From: Nyssa sinensis
Lineage: Eukaryota; Streptophyta; Magnoliopsida; Cornales; Nyssaceae
DNA length: 64,000 bases
Direction of reading: 5' to 3'
NCBI GenBank assembly: GCA_008638375.1
Contig: CM018032.1
Location: forward strand, 34,027,751-34,091,750
Part shown: positions 41,878 through 54,925 of the stretch, in pieces
Layout of the letters: each line of letters opens with the position of its first letter
How positions within the stretch are numbered: the stretch's first letter is position 1
Notes under the pieces: model-generated
The model's database searches: none
Seen by the model: only the letters and a program-made list of their open reading frames with translations
Told to the model about the DNA's origin: nothing
Translations under genes and position numbers: made by a program

Positions 41878-43581
41878 TAGAAACAACCCTACTTTGGTAA
41901 ATAAGTTCAGAATGGCATTATTTTGGTAAATAAGTTTTTTTTTCACCCTAGTTTAGGATTTAACTCGTGTTCTTTATTTAGCCATTTCATTTGATATATT
42001 ATTATGATACAATTTTTAGGCACCTATAGTGAGTTCAATCATATTGTTAAAACCAGTTCACTCTTTCCAGTTATGCAGCTATCAGTGGCCAACCTAAATC
42101 ACATCAACCCACTACGGTATCGGTATATTGTTACTTTTCTTATCACTTGGAACTTTGAATTATTACTTATTGTTAGAACTAGATATTGAGATATTTCCAA
42201 ATAATACATCTACATTAATTATCTTGTCAGTCATTTATGTATTGGGTTCTTTCTTTTTACTGTACAGATTTGAATATTACTATAAATTGTTGTGGTAGAA
42301 GTTATGGTTTATTTGCTGATCTCCAAATTTTTTAACAAGCCAGATTTCATTTTCCTTGCTTTTCTTTCTCTGTTTTACCTTTTATATTATTATTTTTTTA
42401 ACATTTTGTCATTTCTTTTTCATTTTTTAAACTAAGGCAATGGCATAAGGTTGCAAAGCTTAATTTTTATGCTGCCCCACTAGAAATAGTAAATATATAT
42501 ACACACATATATATTTGCAAGATAGTTTCTTTGTGTTTATATTGTCTATAATTTTATGTATCATTTCATCCATCTAAAAAGGTTCTAATATGAATGCTTA
42601 TTTCTTTGCAATGCATGCCTAAGTGCTAGTTCTTTTTCTCAGCTGCTAATTGATGGACTTATTTTATAATCTACTGACACTGGACTTCTTTTTTGGTGAA
42701 CTTACTATCCTGAAGTACATTATCCATTGTTGAAGTCACCAAACTCTATATTTAAAATCAAAATTGCTAAATATGGAGAGGTTTGTAACTTTTGTTCTCA
42801 CACTCCTCATGACATGATTGAATTTTCTCACTCCTTTCTAACATTAATATTGTTTTTGTTCCATTCTTATACATTTCTCACTTTAGCTTCAAACTTATGC
42901 TTATGACAGTGTTTCTTCTTTGGATCAATTAGTGGTTTAATGATTGCACTGATGAAATCAGAGTTTGCTGTTCCAATGCCCTGAAGCAGCTTCACGAGTG
43001 TTATGGATGGGAGGTATTATCAAGCCAATGCTTCTTATATTAAATTAAAGTTAATCAGAGATTTCCTAAAACTTAAGTCATATGTCCATGGAGTGAATTT
43101 CATTTTCCCTCGAACCTTGAACAGATATCGTGATTTGATATTTTGATAAAAATCCAACATAGAGGAAAAAAAGGAAGGGAAATAAACTTGTATATAACTT
43201 TCATTATTCATTTAGTGAATCAAGTAGTTTATATGAACTGCAATGGTTGTTTTTAACCTGGCAAGGGCTTCTTATCTGTAAGACGGTAGAGGTGACCATC
43301 CCAGAGATAGAGGTGATGCGCCTGGCACATTACTTAACAATTGGATCTGAGTGTACCACTTCAATTGCTTGTCATCTAGAGAAGCTGTATGTAATTCCTC
43401 ACCACAACGTTATGCTACTAACATTTCTTTTTTCTTTAACAAGATTGAAAAAAATAGATTTTGACATCATGAACTCTCATTGAAATAGGAATATGGCAGA
43501 ATTAGGGTGGGATGCAAGGGTAGCACTAGCTGTGTATGGTGCTTTCAACAGCAGGGAGTATCTAAATGCCCAAAGGATTAG

Positions 43582-45557
43582 GTAATGTACAGATTGGTTT
43601 TTGTTCATTCATAGAAAAATATTCCACGAGAATCGTTTACTACTGAAAAATTGGAAGCCTTGTTTATTTGAAATTTTGACACACAGGTTGTGAGGATCCT
43701 GTTCCAGATTGCAGAAAGATACAATAATTCTCTTGATCTTATCCTACTCTATCCACTTGTCACTTGTTTCCATGATTTCCTGAATAAATGATCTCAGGAG
43801 ATAATCTTGGCCCTACCATGTCTTAGACAACGGACAAAATTGTAATCTCTCTGTCTCTCTCTCTCATACTAAAACACCTCTTCAACTCTACCAGATTGAA
43901 TTTTAATTCATTTCCTTTCCCACTCTTTAAGAAGTTCACTTAAATTTCCTAATAAATAAGTCGCAACAAATCTGCTTCTTATAAGATGAATAAAAAGTAA
44001 GTATATGTGTATGTGTGAAGACTGGAAGTCAGGGTGGGGATGGGGAACTAACGGCTAAATTGTGAAATCCTGAAAACAGTTGATTTCCACTAAGTTTAAA
44101 ATCTTATTCCCCAGTTCCCAAATACCTGTTCACTTTTCTACATTATCAAATTCTGTATAAAGTCGGGTAGTAATTTAAAAAGTTAACTCAAGTGAACAGA
44201 AAAGCAGCCCAGTTGACCTCTTATATAACTGCCACATCCTGAATATTGTCTATTTCTTCCATCCAATAGGAATGCTATTCTCTAACTTATTTTTAACATA
44301 TAAACAGCTTTGAAATATCTTGACACGTTGGAAAAAAAAGTTGACCATGCCTTGCTGGCTAAAAATCCCTTGATTAGATCTCCCTTTGCCATCCTTTAAA
44401 GGAGACTTAGTACCTCTCATTCACCAAGGCAAAAAACCAAAATAGTGACATAATTCGAGGATTCTCAAACACTGAAAGATGCCCTTTCCTTTTGCACTCA
44501 CTAAGAATTAATCAGGCATAATATTATTGTATTAATGCTGTGGTTTCTCTTACCTAGATACAAGAAGAAGGTCATTCCTTGTTGTAGTAATCATAAAAGC
44601 TTTTCTATTTCATTCTTGCATACTCGCCAATGATGTACTTCTTCAAGAATTTGAACCCGTACTGAGTTGGAAATAAGCTAATGAAGATGCTCTGCACTAT
44701 ATGACATACAAAATATTGTACAATTAACTGCTGGAATAATAACCCATGGCTATATTGATATTGCCTTGGAGACTATACCTCTTACACATTTTGTTACAAC
44801 TTACAAGATTAATAGGGCAGGGATTTTAGTGTTTCCTGCACTTCTTTATTTAGATAAAAGAGATTAATAAATTGTCCATGCTTCCTATTAGCATTTCTTC
44901 TTTATGGAATCATTTTGTCTTCATGGAATCATGCTTGATTAATTCCCTGATGCTTGTTATCAAATGCATTATGCTGTTCGAGCGCTATGCCTTTGATCTC
45001 CTCATAAAACCCCAAAGCCCCTTATTTTACTAGAGTTCTTGCTAAGATCATGCAAAAATGTCTCAGTTTGCAAAATAATATGAAATATGATCAAAAGATA
45101 CTTACTTCAAATAGTCCATTGACATCCTCATCAGAACGAAGAAGAAGAAATCCATTGAGGTAGTTGGTGATGCACTTATAAAATTGTTGACAGAGTGGAA
45201 CACTGGGCAGAAATAAGAAAATTCTTGTGGAATTGACAGAGAAGATTTTGTGATAGTTAAAATTGTATGCATACAAGATTTTGTGATAGTTACAATTATA
45301 TGAATACAAGATTCATTAATTAGAATTTTTTTGGGGATCTTACATTTGAGGTGGTACTGTTATTTCTAGTCATTTCACAAGAAGGTGGACATCTTCTCAC
45401 TCTCGATTTGGTATAAAACCAATCTTTGATGATATTTATACCCTTTTATGTTCTATGGGTATGCTTCTCGGGTTTTCTGGTGCAGACATTTTGTTTGACT
45501 AGTTTCAATAGGTCCTTGGATACCATTTTATTTTATTTTCATTCTATGTATCTTCAG
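43582..45557. other. 2.0-kb intron of the amidase pseudogene
   Basis: Non-coding and AT-rich. No exon-like or RNA-like sequence recognised. Confidence 0.5.
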
Positions 45558-45716
45558 GAATCGCCAAATACAGTTTCATAAGAACATATTTGCTGAGGCA
45601 GATGTCATTGTTACACCAACGACAGGGTGTTCCGTCCTCCTCTGGTTTCATTTTATTATAAATTCCACACAGGTCGTGGTCTTTCTTATTTGTCTAAAAT
45701 TAGCTCAGTTTCCTGT

Positions 45717-45992
45717 AGCCAAGGACGGAACCAGGGGGTGGCTAGAGTGGGCTGTAGCCCTCCCCAAAATCTGACAAAAAAAATTTACTTGTAAAATTTT
45801 GGCATTTTGTAAATTAGCCCACCCCAAAATTTTAGCCCAGTTCAATTTTTAGTCTTAATTTCTCATTTTTTATCCCAAAATTTCTTAATTCTCCCATTTC
45901 TCTCCCAAAATTTTGGTCCAAGCCAAGAAATTTTCTCCAAAATTGTTTCCCCCCCCCCCCCCCAACAACAAAAACAAAAAAAAAGATTTTTT
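45717..45992. repeat. Dispersed repeat copy in an amidase intron
   Basis: Contains 'ggacggaaccagggggtggc', a phrase common in dispersed plant repeats, AAATTTTGG-type inverted words, and a run of about 16 C ending near 45962. Class undetermined. Confidence 0.35.
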
Positions 45993-46973
45993 TTTTTACT
46001 GCCTCTGCCCTTGCCTGTAGCTAGCTTCTTTTCTATACTAGAGGCTGGCCTTTCATGTAATTGAGATTTTGAGCCAACTCTAAGAAACTGAACACAAATA
46101 GTGACATTAAAACTATATATTTTAGTTTTTCCTTCAACTTCAACCAGCACTATTTGTGACTTTTGCTGTTGTCCATGACAGTGTAACTGCATACCCAATA
46201 TTGGACGATGCCCTGAAATCTGGTGAACTTGACTACATAAATGGAGGTACAAGCACCTAAAAAAATTATTTTGCTTATCCCACAGATCTGATTGATCATT
46301 GAGGATGTGCATTTCCAACCCTTCACATTATCACATTATATTTGTTCTCTCAGCTGCACTTGTACGATATCAGATGGCAGGAAATTTCCTGGGATTGCCC
46401 GCAGTAACTGTACCAGTACAGTTTTTTAAATCCTTCTCCATCCTCTATTATTACCTGTTAGTGATGCTGATTTGCCTTTTGTCTGTTGGAGACATCTGAT
46501 TAGGTGAGACAACAATTATTTATGTATGATTTATTGACTTATTTCACTCTTGATAGGTTGGATATGACAAATGTGGATTGCCTATAGGCCTTCAGTTTAT
46601 TATGAGGCCATGGTCCGAATCTACATTGATCGACGTAGCTTCTGCTATGCGGGTATGTCTCCATAGTTTAAGAAATGCTGCTTATAAAATATCTTTTGCC
46701 CCGTCAAGATTCAAGGAAAAGAATTTGACAAATGCTATCCAAACCCAAACAGTTAAATTCCCCTCGAGGTTTCTGTCCCAAAATAGCATTTAATATAATC
46801 AAATATGTGACAAAATTAATTTCCGCTGTGCTCAGTTGCTTTATGAATGAAATAATGAATCTACGAGGCAATTCTCTTCAACACTAATTCATCAGCTAAC
46901 TTGGTTTCAGGCCCTCTGCATATCCGATTACAAAAAGCCTCAGGTTTTCTATCATTTACTCCAAAAGGATTAG

Positions 46974-49084
46974 TGCACTAGACTACTCCAAAGTAGATAT
47001 ATTGGTAGTAACGACAGAAGTTGTCAATGGATGATTACCAAATAGAAGTTCAAGACACTACATATTTTGGTTGATCACTCCCCGGATAAAATGAGAGAAG
47101 CAATTTATGTTGAAGTTTCTGGTTGTCTTCAGCAATTTTCAGAACATTGATTGCTAAGAAGTATATCAGGTCATTGAGTCATCACTCATCTGAAACATAT
47201 GTCCTAGTCAAAATATTTAAGATACATACCTTATATATGTTCCTTGTCTATAAAAACAGTTGTTATTAATTATCATTGTGTGGCTATTTCTTTGTTTCTC
47301 ATTGAATGGTTTGCTATATTTGACTTGTGTGTTCTAGTTCAAATCTCTAAAAAATTAGCTAAACACTTCCCTATTTTCCTTCAAGTGATGCAAGCAACAA
47401 AATATCTGTAAGTTAAATCCTATAAAATGGTTCTCCACACTAACTGACAGAAGCTAGTTAGCAGGGTTTTGAGAATGTATGGGAATGGAAAGGAAAAGCA
47501 AAGAAAAAAATGTTTTCCTGTATTGTTTGTGCATTTCGTTGTCAAAAGTATGTGTGAATCCTACCACTCACTATTTCCTTTTGAAAAAACTTTTCTCAAA
47601 TTATATATCCTGCATTTTATATAAGATTATGCATTGCAGAAAAGTTCAACTTTTATTTGCCAGTATAATTTCCTGCAAATCAAATGCTTGCAAGAAACAA
47701 AAATTATTTTCGTACACTATCCTTCACTCTTATTCAAATTCTCCAGAATCACTTTCTTGCATGGTGTTCCCGCAAACCAAATGAAGCCTTAAGAAACTTA
47801 GTGATGGTGGCGGAATGACCAGTGAATTATGTATCTCTCATGGTTGGTCATTAAGAATTATGTAATAAATTTGGATTTGAGGCAATTGTACAGGGTAATG
47901 GACCTGAAGTTTTTTCCCATGAAAGGGCAAGTTCCATTAGTTTCCCTAGCCTATTTATTTTTAGTTTCTCTTAGATTTGATGTAAACTCACTCATGTGAA
48001 TATAGGTTCTTCATATAAATAAATTTTATTTTATTTCAAGAATGAAGAATGTACTACAAATTGGATGACATCAAGAAGATCAAGAAAAGTTAAAGTTTGT
48101 CACCAATTTTAGTTACCTTGTAGGTTTGGCCATAAGACATATGGGATTGTATTTGTTATTATTTTTAGATGTATAATTGTTCTCTTTATGCTTGAAATAA
48201 TAATGCATGATATTTTATTTTTACTAATAAATATCATTAGTGATCCATGAATAAATAGATCTCATGTGTTAATAATATCCATTTTATTTTTATTTAAAAG
48301 GAAACATATTTGGATTATTATTAATATGTGAGATATTTGTATATGCATGGGATGCGTAATGAGATTATTATTTATATATGAGATGTGTAACATCATTATT
48401 ATTAATAATAAAATATTTAATTACACATGAGATGTGTAATAAGATCCTCAATTTATAAAATCAAGTGGGAGAAGGATTCTTTATGAAAGGTCCCATGGTT
48501 TTCCATTATCAGCATATAATAAGATAAAAGCAGGCACCTTGTGTTTATCTTTGAGTAACCTCCATACAGAAGGTGTTTATTTTTGTTGACTACAAGTATG
48601 AACCTCTTAGGATAAAATTGGAAGAGACGGTGTGTGGGTGATTTTCCCATGGAGACACTACTCACAACGGTTATCTTTTAATTCGAGATGATGGTATACA
48701 CTTGATCAAAAGGGAATTGTATTCTCCCCACGGAGTTTGTTATTTTCTTTTGAAAATTAAAGGATATTGGAAGTTATGATTTTATTTGACATGAGATGTC
48801 TAGGTAATAAAATCATATAGGATATGATGGTCCTCCTAATCATTTGAATTACAATGTCATCCCTACGAAGCATGTTATTTATAGGATTAGGTTCCAATGC
48901 ATTCATTGATAGTGACTTAAGGATAGCACTATATGTTTATGAAAGAAAAATTTATTTATTGTTTATTTTACATCCATGTTAATGTATGCTAGCTTGTACA
49001 TGATTCGTAGATATTTACTTAATCCGCTTGCTATCATCCTAAAAGAAAACAAGTTGACTTAGTCTAAATTAAGTGAATTGGAAA
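46974..49084. other. Long non-coding stretch after the amidase pseudogene
   Basis: AT-rich. 'aagtgggagaagg' at about 48464 resembles a copia polypurine tract, and 48470-48900 could be LTR-derived, but no paired LTR was found. No gene. Confidence 0.35.
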
Positions 49085-52000
49085 TGAACTTAGATATTAT
49101 ACTGACAATTGAGGGGTACAACTATGTACTCATTACGGATTATCCAAACCTTCCAGATGCTAAGCACCTTAAGAGGACAATGACACCTATGATAGGTGGG
49201 TCAAGGCTGATGAGATGGCACAATGCTATATTCTAGCTTCGATGTCCAGTGTGTCATAGCATTAGCATCAAACTTTCCAAAGTGCTAAGGATATGATCCT
49301 TAACCTCAATGAGATATTTGGGGATCAGGTGCGTCCTTCTAGGCAAACTACTATAAAGGCTCGCATGAACACTAAGATGGTAGAAGGAACTCCAGCAAGA
49401 GAACTTATTTTAAAAATGATCGACTTTTTAAGTATACTAGATGTTCTAGGGGTTGAGATTGATGCTGAGTCTTAGGTTGATATTATTCTTGAGTCGCTAC
49501 CTAACTCTTTTAATCAGTTTAAACTTAATTACAATATTGATAAAATGAATTTGAATTTAGCTAAGTTTCTTAGCTTTTTACAAGCAACATAGGGTATTAT
49601 CAAAAACCATCGTAGTACTCATGTGGTTGGGGGGTTCTTCTTCCAAGCCTAATCATAAAAAAATGGCAAGAGGAATAAAAAAAAAAAAGAAACCCCAAAA
49701 CTCCAAAGGAAATATGAGTCCTAAAGAGGGTATAAGCAAATGAAATAAAAGGGAAAATCCTAAACCCAAAGGAAAGTGTTTCCATTATGGGCTTATGATG
49801 CACTAGAAGAGGAATTATCATGATTATCTAAACAATATGAGGAACTAAGGTGTAATAGAGTCACTATTTATTGAAGTAAACTACGTAGTAGGTACTTCAA
49901 ATTCCTAGTGTGTTAACTCTGGTACAACTAATCACATATGTAATTCATTGTAAGAGTTTGAGGAGACTAGAAAGCTAAGTGATGATGAGATTACTTTATA
50001 CTTTGGGAAAGAAGCAAAGGTTGCTATAGTGTTTGTATGAGATACATGAAACTGAGAAGAATTATTTAAAGAACTTGCCACTTAAAAGAAAAGTTTCTTT
50101 TACTAATTCAACTTATCTTTGATATCTGAGGCTAGTCATATTAATCAAGATAAGATTAATAGATTGGTAAAGAAGCAAAGGTTGCTATAGTGTTTGTATG
50201 AGATACATGAAACTGAGAAGAATTATTTAAAGAACTTGCCACTTAAAAGAAAAGTTTCTTTTACTAATTCAACTTATCTTTGATATTTGAGGCTAGTCAT
50301 ATTAATTAAGATAAGATTAATAGATTGGTAAGTAAGGGTACCTTATCTTCCTTGGTTATTGAACCATTGTCAGTTTGTATATCATGTTTGGAAAGAAAAA
50401 TGATTAGGAGACCCTTTTCAACAAAAGGGAACAGAGCCAAAGAGTTATTAGAGTTAGTTCATATTGATGTATGTGGACCTTTGAATGTCAGGGCTAAAGG
50501 AGGATATGAGTATTTCATCAACTTCAGTGATGACTACTCAAGATATAGTTATGTCTATCTGTTATACCATAGGTCAGAAGCTTTTGAAAAGTTCAAAGAG
50601 TTTCCGGCCGAAGTGGAGAAACAATTAGACAAAAACATTAAATCACTTTGATCAAATCGAAGTGGAGAATATCTCTCTAGTGCCTTCAAGTAGTATTTGT
50701 TGGATAATGTGATTCTATCCTTATTGTCTAGACCTAGCTTGCCTCAACAGAATGGTGTAGCTGAAAGAAGAAACATGACTCTTTTAGATATGATGAGATC
50801 AATGATGAATTATTCAGATTTACCTATATTCCTCTATGGATATGTACTCAAAACAACAATATATATTTTGAACATAATTCCAACTAAGTCTGTCTCTAAG
50901 ACTCTAATGGAGCTTTGGACTGGGCGAAAGCTAAGCCTGAATCATTATCAAATCATGCTGAAGGGAAAGGCTGGCAAATTAGAACCAATATCAGAATGGA
51001 GTTATTTTGTGGGCTATCTTAAGAGAACAAAAGGTTGGCTATTTTTTCATCTAATAGAGTAGAAAGTGTTCGTTGGCATGAATACTGTCTTTCTAGAAGA
51101 TGATTATAGTATAGGCCAGAAGCCTAAGAGCAGATCTCCTCGGAGGAGATATCAGATGTCTCTTAGGTTCCTCAGGTAGATATTTTTGATATTAGACAAA
51201 ATATTCCTCAGACCACTACTTCAACACCTTCTATTACACAAGAGCTACGTCGTAGTGGGAGAATTGTCAGGTCTCTTGGCAAGTACATGTTCTTAGGAGA
51301 GTTAGTCTATGATAAATATGTTTTAAATCTTAGTAGCTATGATAAAACTATCTTTGAGAAAGATTCAGAACAATGGTAAAATGTTATGTAAAATAGTTTC
51401 GTAGCTAAGAACCAAGTGCATATGGTATGCAAGTTGTATAGGTCTATTTATAGACTTAAGCAAGCTTCCCGAAGATGGAACATCTATTTTGATCAGGTGA
51501 TCAGGTCTTTTGATTTTGATCAAAATTCGGATTAACCTTGTGTGTATAACAAATGTTAAGGAAGCGTGGTGGTATTCCTAGTTTTGTATATGGATGACAT
51601 ACTACTCAATGGGAATGATGTAGGAATTCTTTCTTAGATTAAGATTTAGTTAGCGAATTAGTTTGATATGAAGGATCTAAGAGAAACTAGCTATATCCTT
51701 GCGTTCAAGCTTATAGAAGATTAGAAAATAAGATATTAGGCTTATCTCAAGCTGCATATATAGATAAGATTCTTGATAAGTCTACAATGCAAGACTCTAA
51801 GAAAGACATGTTTCCTTTCTGACATGGAGTACCTCTATCCAAGAATCAGTGTCCTTATACACATAAGGAAGAGGAACACAAAGGCAGTTTCTATGCTTCA
51901 GCTATAGGAAGCCTTATGTTCACTATGCTTTGCACTAGACCATATATATATATATATATATATATTGCAGTAGGCATGGTTGGCATATATCAATCTAATC

Positions 52001-52505
52001 CTGGACCAAACTATTAGATAATTATTAATCATATACTCAAGTACTTGAGAAACGTTGGTGATTATATGTTGATTTATTGAGATGGTGATCTCATTCTAGT
52101 TAGATACACGAATTCTAACAATATGTTAAATTATGACTTTAGAAAGTCAAATTCAGAATATGTGTAAACTTTTGGTAGTGGAGCTATCAGATGACAGAGT
52201 GTCAAGTAATAGTGTATTGCTGACACAATCATTGAAGCAGAGTATGCAACTTCTTTAGAAACAGCTAAAGAAGCAGTATGACTCAACAATTTCCTTTTGG
52301 AATTAAGAATGATAACATAGGCATAATTAACTATAGTCATTTATTATGATAATAGTGAGGTTGTAACTTAATCAAATGAGCCAAAGAACCACAAGAGTGG
52401 GAGACACATACAACACAATTATCATCTCATTAAAGAGATCATTTTATGTAGAGACATTATAGTCACCAAGATTGCATCTGTGGATAACTTTGTTAATCAT
52501 TTTTA
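49085..52505 (+). pseudogene. Second copia element, heavily decayed gag-pol
   Basis: Gag at about 49266-49590 reads MILNLNEIFGDQVRPSRQTT, NTKMVEGTPARELILKMI and DIILESLPNSFNQFKLNYNI, a clear copia gag. Pre-integrase and integrase at 50325-51062 show VCISCLERKM, HIDVCGPL, FINFSDDYSRY and NGVAERRNMTLLDMMRSMM, with in-frame TGA (50649) and TAG stops, and the second catalytic Asp replaced (SNRSGEY for SDRGGEY). RT after about 51416 has YRLKQASRRWN and LYMDDILLNGND. RNase H near 52221-52500 has IEAEYATSLETAKEAV, HLIKEII and TKIASVDNFVNHF. Many stops; an (AT)n expansion at 51941-51964 lies inside. Non-functional. Confidence 0.9.
50009..50330. repeat. 161-bp tandem duplication within the copia remnant
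   Basis: Two nearly identical units (about 50009-50169 and 50170-50330). I see two differences, both C in the first and T in the second unit. Confidence 0.95.
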
Positions 52506-52568
52506 AGTTAATATGATAGGATATGTATCAGGTGTAATGAGATATGGATGTGAACGTAAGTGAGAGTT

Positions 52569-53850
52569 TGTTAAGATGTATACTCTCACATCCAAGACAT
52601 TTTTTTTATTTAATAAATTTGATTTATTATTATTGAGTTTCATATTATCATGCATGTAGATGTTGTTATTTTATACCATGAGATAGTTAGTCCTTGAATT
52701 ATTATTGGAAATAGTTCAAATATATAAATGAGATTTATGTACAAGAGATATAAACTTATGGTCAAGCAATGCAAGAATTATCGCAGTCATTGAAGAGGCT
52801 GGGCATCTTGTCTGTTAGACTATAATACACTTGTCTTCTATGTGATAAGGTAGTTTATCTCAACTACTAGAGTAATAGACTCTGGGTTATTGTATTGGTG
52901 TATTTGGAATACACTGAACTGGATCACTATAAGAAACGTGTCATATAAAGTTGTCATCTTTGACGTTATTCACTACTTGCAGTAAGCTTTTAATCTTGAG
53001 AGAATAGTGGACTCAAGTTCTTAATAGTGGTGATTTTGAGTTACCAATAAGTGAGGTCTTTTAGATTAACACCTCGGTATTTTGAAAAATCATTATTTAG
53101 ACTGTGGAAACACATATTCTCAAGATGGAATTTACAATCTCTAAATTAGAGAGAAGGATATCACTAATGTATTAATTCAATTAATTAATCAATGAAATCC
53201 GGATCTGGTCTTTTCAATAAATTGTTTATTGAGATGTTGACCATTTTATAGTAATTAATAATTGGTGAATTAAGTTGTAAAAAAAACTTAGGGATTGGTT
53301 TGACGATGTATAAACCCAAATCTTAATTATTGATATGGTAGAGGGCCCACTGTATATGTTTAGTGATTATGTGTTTTTCTCTATTTCACCAAATTAGAAA
53401 GCAATTCTAATTATTTAGTGAAATTAATTAAGAGTTAATTAGAAATTAATTGACTAATTGGAGCTAATTTGGTAGGATCTTAGATTCCTCATTTTGCCCT
53501 AATTTTGTAAACTCCTATAATTATGTGATTTAAAGGGAATAGTTATGAGACAACAACAAAAAAAAAAAAGATTATTTTTTTGCAAGAGAGCAAAAGAGGA
53601 GCCCATTTTCCTCTATGGTATACGACTTGCATAGAGGAAAAAGAGAAGAAGACCTAGAGGAGTAAGAGAAGGAAGATTGCATCAATCTCTTCAAGAAGGC
53701 TTCTTCAACAATCAAGATTATCAAGAACAAGGAAGGTTGTATCAATTTCTTCTAGAAGACTTCTTCGACAATTAAGATTATCAAGAACAAAGTAATTTTA
53801 ACCCCTCTTTTCAAGATTGTATAATCGGGTTATGCATCAATTCGGACTTC
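52569..53850 (+). mobile_element. Probable 3' LTR of the second copia element (end uncertain)
   Basis: After a short purine stretch (gtaagtgagagt) the sequence begins TGTTAAGATG, as copia LTRs often do. The end is not fixed, and no matching 5' LTR was found, so the element is 5'-truncated or rearranged. Confidence 0.5.
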
Positions 53851-54697
53851 GTGAGGAGATATCATTGCCATGCAATACAAGCGTCGAGCTTCATGTTATT
53901 GATCGACAAGGGAGGGCACTATTTCAGTGGGATATTGTGCATCAACCATATATTGATGCATAAAGACATCGACGGGATCATATTGCTTGTATCGAGCAAC
54001 TGGATCACCTACTTGAGTATATGGATCCTTATATGGTGTGGTATCGACGAATTACTTGTCGCTTGATTGGGCCACCAGATACTGGACCATTGGTTGGATT
54101 TCAACCCATTAGTAGTATTATGGAAATACTAGTATGAATTTGTTTGATATGTTATTTTAATTATAGTTGATTTTTATATTCGAAATATACTTATAATTGT
54201 TAATATTACTTACAAGCAAGCACCCTAAGAAAAAAAAACATGAAAGCTAATAATGGTTTTGGTGATCGGGTTAAGCCACACCAAGGATTTGCTGATGTCT
54301 AATCACTTAGTTATTTAGCCTTAGAAAGGACTCAAGCCCATTAGTGTATTAGCAACGAGCAAATTCCATGTGATTCATTCCCATCGCAGTCGACCCTAGT
54401 GCCCCAAGGGTGAGTTCATGGCATTGTTAATGCAATGAGAGATGTCGTCGTAGGGACATTTCCACACCAACTGCCCCTTCATCATCAGTAGGGGCTCCAT
54501 CCTCTTCAACTAGAATGCCCTTCGATTATCATTATGTATTTGGCCCACCAACTCTTACACTACCACAATGTACCTCTCCCACTAACCTCCTTGTGCCCTC
54601 TATATATGACGATGATGTGTCCATTGAGGGATTGCCAGTGCTTCATACGATATGGATGATACTGGTGATATGAGTGAAAGAGAAGAAGGTGTAGGTT
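53851..54697. other. Non-coding stretch
   Basis: Contains an unrecognised 71-codon ORF at 53851-54066. No domain or RNA gene seen. Confidence 0.3.
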
Positions 54698-54925
54698 AGG
54701 GGTAGAGGTGTCAATCAGACCGAGCCAACACTAGCACGACACGTTAACAAGTGGCACGGCACGACATGGTGGTCGGTGGGTCGGGTTAGGCACTACATGG
54801 CATGGCACGACACAGCATGGTGGGCCGTGCCGGGCCGGCCCTCCCAGGCATGCAGCACAGGCATAGGCATGAGCACAGCCCAACACACGTGGCCCATTGG
54901 CATGGCACATTAGGCTCGGTTTATT
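54698..54925. repeat. GC-rich transposon-end-like repeat
   Basis: A GC-rich island in AT-rich DNA with repeated GGCACGGCACGAC-type words and GGGCCGTGCCGGGCCGGCCC. It starts near 'ggtgtcaatcagaccgagcc', a form often seen at the ends of plant hAT-type elements. Class is tentative. Confidence 0.35.

Larger units (their letters stand above)
36932..41966. mobile_element. Pack-MULE (Mutator-like element with captured gene fragments)
   Basis: 5,035 bp flanked by a perfect 9-bp duplication GTGTTCTTT (36923-36931, 41967-41975); 9 bp is the Mutator signature. The ends are long imperfect inverted repeats: left 36932-37050 against right about 41850-41966 share 'aaacttatttact/c' and 'aaaacgtctttt' words in inverse order. 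No transposase is seen. Inside are exon-like fragments with splice sites from unrelated genes, listed separately. It lies in an amidase intron, starting 4 nt after the donor GT. Confidence 0.88.
32750..46973 (+). pseudogene. Fatty-acid-amide-hydrolase-like amidase pseudogene
   Basis: Amidase-signature exons resembling plant FAAH, which hydrolyses N-acylethanolamines. Exons: 32750-32788 (weak), 33268-33390, 33617-33746, 34380-34457, 34569-34716, 34863-34975, 35731-35806 continuing at 36848-36918, 42071-42116, ~42711-42780, 42933-43013, 43283-43390, 43489-43581, 45558-45626, 46182-46246, 46354-46415, 46557-46652, 46911-46973. Most junctions keep GT-AG and phase. Catalytic text is visible: TAIKDEIDYLP (Lys), GCASSGSAAVV (Ser), then GGG-SV before PAALCGVVGLK. 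Lesions: TGA at 35739-35741 replaces the Arg after SV; the donor after 33746 reads CT; an insertion (35811-36843) splits an exon; a MULE sits in the next intron; the 43283 and 43489 exons join out of phase in my reading; no start exon was found. The last exon ends QVFYHLLQKD-stop. FAAH assignment rests on recalled motifs. Confidence 0.88.

Noticed and set aside
46299..46499. 66-codon ORF as a separate gene
   Set aside because: It is one amidase exon (46354-46415) with flanking intron.
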